From NCBI GenBank assembly GCA_900555855.1, contig USML01000093.1, positions 1 to 6,643 on the forward strand: a stretch of 6,643 bases of DNA, written 5' to 3'. The position numbers and the translations under genes were made by a program. The notes beneath the pieces are model-generated. The model was given only the letters and a program-made list of their open reading frames with translations, searched no databases and was not told the origin of the DNA. Positions within the stretch are counted from its first letter, which is position 1. Every line of letters begins with the position of its first letter. Below, in pieces: positions 4,948-6,643 of this stretch. This DNA comes from an uncultured Eubacteriales bacterium (GTDB lineage Bacteria > Bacillota > Clostridia > Oscillospirales > Butyricicoccaceae).

Positions 4948-6643
4948 ATGGTAACGGAAGCCATGCTGCAAAAGCTGGACGCCTGGTGGCGCGCAGCCAA
5001 TTATCTTTCCGCGGGGCAGCTCTATCTGCTGGACGATCCCCTGCTGCGGGAGCCCCTGAAGCCCGAATACATCAAGAAAAAGATCGTGGGCCATTGGGGT
5101 ACCGTCCCCGGCCAGAACTTTATCTATACCCATCTGAACCGCCTGATCTGTCAGTATGACCTGAACATGATCTATCTCTCCGGCCCCGGCCACGGCGGCA
5201 ACGCCATGGTGGCCCAGGACTGGCTGGACGGCTCCTACAGCGAGGTCTATCCCAATGTGAGTCAGGACGAGGAGGGCATGCGCCGTCTGTTCAAGCAGTT
5301 TTCCTTCCCCGGCGGCATCCCCAGCCATGTGGCTCCGGAGACGCCGGGCTCCATCCATGAGGGCGGCGAGCTGGGCTACTCCCTGGCCCACGCCTTCGGC
5401 GCGGTGGCGGACAATCCCGATCTGATCGCCGCCTGCGTGGTCGGCGACGGCGAGGCCGAGACAGGCCCGCTGGCGACCTCGTGGCACGGAAACAAGTTCA
5501 TGAACCCCATCACCGACGGCGCGGTGCTGCCGATTTTGCACCTCAACGGCTTCAAGATCGCCAACCCCACCATCTTCTCCCGCATGAGCCACGAGGAGGT
5601 GGAGTGCTTCTTCCTCGGCTGCGGCTGGAAGCCCTACTTTGTGGAGGGCAGCGACCCCATGACCATGCACCAGCAGATGGCAGCCGTTCTCGACGCGGCG
5701 ATCCGTGAGATCAAGCGCATCCAGCGGGAGGCGCGAAAGAGCGGTGAGGCCAAGCGTCCCCGCTGGCCCATGATCGTGCTGCGCACCCCCAAGGGCTGGA
5801 CAGGCCCCAAGGAGGTAGACGGACTGCCGGTGGAGAACTGCTGGCGGGCCCATCAGGTGCCTATCTCCATGGGCGCGGACACAGACAGACACCTGGCCCA
5901 GCTGGAGGCGTGGCTGCGGTCCTATAGGCCGGAGGAGCTGTTCAACGCCGACGGTACGCCCGTGGAGCTGGTAGCGTCCTTCCCCCCTGCGGGCAATCGA
6001 CGCATGGGCGCAAACCCCCACGCCAACGGCGGTCTGCTGCTGCGGGACCTGCGCACTCCCGATTTCCGGGACTACGCCGTGGACGTCAAGTCCCCCGGCT
6101 CCGTGGAGGCCCAGGATATGTATGTTCTCGGCACCTATGTCCGGGATGTGATGAAGCTGAACATGGACGCCCGGAACTTCCGCATTTTCGCGCCGGACGA
6201 AACGGCGTCCAACCGCTTGCAGGCCGTTTTCGACGTGACCGGCCGCCGCTTCCTTGACCAGCAGATCCCCGGCATTGACGACCACCTCGACCCCGACGGC
6301 CGCGTGATGGACTCCATGCTCTCCGAGCACTTCTGCGAGGGCTTTTTGGAGGGCTACCTGCTCACCGGACGTCACGGCTTCTTTGACAGCTACGAGGCGT
6401 TCATCCGCATCGTGGACTCCATGTTTGCCCAGCACGCCAAGTGGCTGAAGATGTGCAGCGAGCTGCCCTGGCGGCACGACATCGCCTCCCTCAACTATAT
6501 CCTCGCCTCCAACGTCTGGCAGCAGGACCACAACGGCTTCACGCATCAGGACCCCGGCTTCCTCGACCACGTCGCCAACAAGAAGGCCGACGTCGTGCGC
6601 ATGTATCTGCCGCCCGATGCCAACTGCCTGCTCTCCTGCTTCG
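4948..6643 (+). CDS. xfp: Xylulose-5-phosphate/fructose-6-phosphate phosphoketolase, 3' end cut by the window
   Basis: This thiamine-diphosphate enzyme cleaves xylulose 5-phosphate, and often fructose 6-phosphate, with phosphate. The products are acetyl phosphate plus glyceraldehyde 3-phosphate (or erythrose 4-phosphate). It is cytosolic and feeds acetate and ATP formation. The first 565 codons are present and uninterrupted, of about 790 usual for the family. The XFP N-terminal domain (about 10-370) and most of the middle domain are here; the C-terminal domain lies outside. Marks are GHWGT (48-52), SGPGHGG (78-84), the phosphoketolase signature EGGELGY (138-144), the cofactor motif GDGEAETG (166-173), CWRAHQVP (298-305) and DETASNRL (417-424). 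The conserved active-site histidines at 49, 82, 127 and 302 are all present. A perfect AGGAGG (4935-4940) lies 7 nt before the ATG. The neighbours are unrelated, so it is probably monocistronic or heads an operon to the right. Confidence 0.97.
   Translation, partial: MVTEAMLQKLDAWWRAANYLSAGQLYLLDDPLLREPLKPEYIKKKIVGHWGTVPGQNFIYTHLNRLICQYDLNMIYLSGPGHGGNAMVAQDWLDGSYSEVYPNVSQDEEGMRRLFKQFSFPGGIPSHVAPETPGSIHEGGELGYSLAHAFGAVADNPDLIAACVVGDGEAETGPLATSWHGNKFMNPITDGAVLPILHLNGFKIANPTIFSRMSHEEVECFFLGCGWKPYFVEGSDPMTMHQQMAAVLDAAIREIKRIQREARKSGEAKRPRWPMIVLRTPKGWTGPKEVDGLPVENCWRAHQVPISMGADTDRHLAQLEAWLRSYRPEELFNADGTPVELVASFPPAGNRRMGANPHANGGLLLRDLRTPDFRDYAVDVKSPGSVEAQDMYVLGTYVRDVMKLNMDARNFRIFAPDETASNRLQAVFDVTGRRFLDQQIPGIDDHLDPDGRVMDSMLSEHFCEGFLEGYLLTGRHGFFDSYEAFIRIVDSMFAQHAKWLKMCSELPWRHDIASLNYILASNVWQQDHNGFTHQDPGFLDHVANKKADVVRMYLPPDANCLLSCF

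Noticed and set aside
2617..6570. Apparent 1317-residue minus-strand gene
   Set aside because: It is the codon-aligned antisense of the MATE and xfp genes and also crosses two promoters and a terminator. The translation has no family resemblance, and the xfp reading on the plus strand is unmistakable.
4948..6643. Possible codon-use shift within xfp (more C-ending codons further in)
   Set aside because: The impression is subjective without a computed profile, the protein is continuous and conserved, and high expression alone would explain strong codon bias.

Overview
The window reads as chromosomal DNA of a GC-rich member of the Clostridia, probably a gut Oscillospirales-type bacterium. The grounds are strong Gram-positive Shine-Dalgarno sites before almost every gene, a PadR/DUF4097/PspC gene set typical of Firmicutes, a MepA-like MATE exporter and an XFP-type phosphoketolase. 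The lineage is an inference from gene style; there is no rRNA or other marker. I see no mobile element, tRNA, rRNA or CRISPR array.

Left part (about 13-2600), minus strand: a compact four-gene operon. Transcription starts at a near-consensus promoter (TTGACA, 17 bp, TATGAT; 2513-2541). It runs through a PadR-family repressor (2146-2481), a 425-residue protein with a helical HAAS/DUF1700-like head and a DUF4097 beta-repeat body (847-2124), a 63-residue PspC-domain membrane protein (597-788) and a 143-residue protein with an N-terminal hydrophobic segment and an acidic, Ala/Cys-rich tail (108-539). It ends at one or two hairpins (13-40, 51-76). The genes are 21-58 bp apart. The likely theme is an autoregulated envelope-stress or membrane-sensing module. 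PadR, DUF4097 and PspC are recognisable families, but the last gene and its CxC-repeat tail are not.

Middle (about 2600-4406), plus strand: a 39-residue microprotein (2683-2802), a short tandem-repeat tract (2801-2850), then a MATE-family exporter (3022-4359). The exporter has an extended -10 promoter whose spacer holds a perfect 14-bp palindrome. It probably starts at TTG and ends at a strong bidirectional terminator shared with the convergent gene that follows.

Right part (4407-6643): a 94-residue three-helix membrane protein on the minus strand and, divergent from it, the first 565 codons of a phosphoketolase (xfp) that continues past the window edge. The 256-bp intergenic region between them carries one good promoter for each direction, a hairpin and an inverted repeat that brackets the xfp -35 box.

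Two very long open frames (778-2478 plus; 2617-6570 minus) are codon-aligned antisense shadows of the real genes and are not annotated. Nothing here is a proven new system. The best candidates for something undescribed are the Cys-rich protein at the end of the PadR operon, the 39-residue microprotein, and the palindromic elements in the MATE and xfp promoters.
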